This document shows positions 16,958 to 17,394 of a stretch of 17,394 bases of DNA, one piece after another (position 1 is the stretch's first letter; each line of letters opens with the position of its first letter). The notes under the pieces are model-generated. The model worked only from the letters and a program-made list of their open reading frames with translations. It was not told the origin of the DNA and made no database searches. The position numbers were made by a program, and so were the translations under genes. The stretch is from Bacteroidota bacterium (GTDB lineage: Bacteria; Bacteroidota; Bacteroidia; AKYH767-A; 2013-40CM-41-45), in assembly GCA_016720655.1 (NCBI GenBank), contig JADKKE010000031.1, positions 1-17,394 of the forward strand. Direction: 5' to 3'.

Positions 16958-17394
16958 TTTTAGAAAACGACTTTTCAGTAGCTCTGATTCTCCTGGCTTT
17001 TCAAACGCAGGGGACAATTATTCTATCAATGAATTGATGAGTAATAACTGGTATCGTCCATTCAGGATGGATGGCGATTACCTGATTGGATAGAACTCTA
17101 CAATGCAGGTGCGGTTTCTGTGAATCTGCAAGGTTATGGACTCTCAGATAATCCGGATAGCCTCTTTGAAATATAAAATTACTGTTTTAAAAACAAATTG
17201 CTGCCGGAGGCTATTTGAGAGTATGGTGTTCCGGAAAAAACAGAGCGCTTGCAGGAGTTGCAGTTATCAATATCTGGCCTTTTCCCTCAGTTCTCAGGGA
17301 GAAAACAGCTTATCTCTCTGATCCTTCCGGAACTGTGCTGGATACAATATGCCTGCCGCATACACTTACCTGCCGACAAGACTTATGGTCGTTT
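16958..17394 (+). CDS. Lamin-tail-domain (LTD) secreted protein, 5' part only, frame-broken
   Basis: A hydrophobic leader reads KRLFS then SVALILLAFQTQG near 16966-17010. The LTD domain follows: INELMSNNWY near 17028-17050, DYPDWIELYNAGAVSVNLQG near 17073-17130, YGLSDNPDSLF, then GGYLRVWCSGKNRALAG near 17204-17257. It continues SSQGE, YLSDPSGTVLDTICLPHTLP and ADKTYGR at the edge. This INELM...DWIELYN...YGLSD...PSG series is typical of bacterial LTD domains, often followed by CotH kinase and T9SS domains in Bacteroidota. The rest lies beyond the window. The start codon is unresolved; an ATG may be lost to an indel at about 16958. The stretch 16874-16957 holds nothing I can assign. Confidence 0.65.

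Overview
The window looks like a piece of a Bacteroidota chromosome, probably Sphingobacteriia/Chitinophagia- or Flavobacteriia-like. The evidence is two secreted beta-propeller proteins with type IX secretion (T9SS) C-terminal sorting domains, sulfur genes typical of this phylum (MBL-rhodanese fusion, DUF6132, YeeE plus DUF6691), and AT-rich intergenic DNA with heptanucleotide arrays. The sequence carries many frame breaks. In the middle of the window nearly all can be mended by restoring one base, and the mended proteins then align end to end with their families. I therefore read the broken genes as real genes seen through an indel-prone assembly, not as pseudogenes. Breaks are densest in about 1-4.4 kb and 12.5-17.4 kb, and sparse in 5-12 kb.

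Layout. 1-4378 (-): a very long repetitive surface protein that runs off the left edge, built of about 680-bp (about 227-residue) repeats. 4646-5993 (+): PreA-type dihydropyrimidine dehydrogenase subunit, followed by a hairpin. 9322 down to 6113 (-): a tightly packed five-gene run of periplasmic/lipoprotein rhodanese, DUF6132 small membrane protein, Kelch-like T9SS-secreted protein, thioredoxin and Prx6-type peroxiredoxin. 10859-9469 (-): MBL-fold/double-rhodanese fusion (persulfide dioxygenase-like), separated from the previous run by a 19-bp perfect inverted repeat. 11799-11009 (-): TauE/SafE exporter. 11811-12023: three different heptamer arrays. 12329-12033 (-): ArsR-family regulator with four cysteines. 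12543-14908 (+): sulfide:quinone oxidoreductase, YeeE/YedE and DUF6691, ending in a terminator. 15076-16152 (+): SMP-30/NHL-like T9SS protein. 16156-about 16873 (+): a probable DUF6973 protein. About 16958-17394 (+): start of a lamin-tail-domain protein, cut by the right edge.

How it works together (inference from families and order): from about 6.1 to 14.9 kb the window is a sulfide/persulfide handling island. SQR would oxidise sulfide to a persulfide or polysulfide. The MBL-rhodanese would oxidise persulfide to sulfite and shuttle sulfane sulfur, and TauE/SafE would export sulfite or a related anion. YeeE plus DUF6691 would move thiosulfate. The single-domain rhodanese and DUF6132 may act at the membrane, while thioredoxin and peroxiredoxin reduce persulfides and peroxides. 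The ArsR protein sits between the two arms with palindromes beside its own start and is the obvious candidate sulfide/persulfide sensor.
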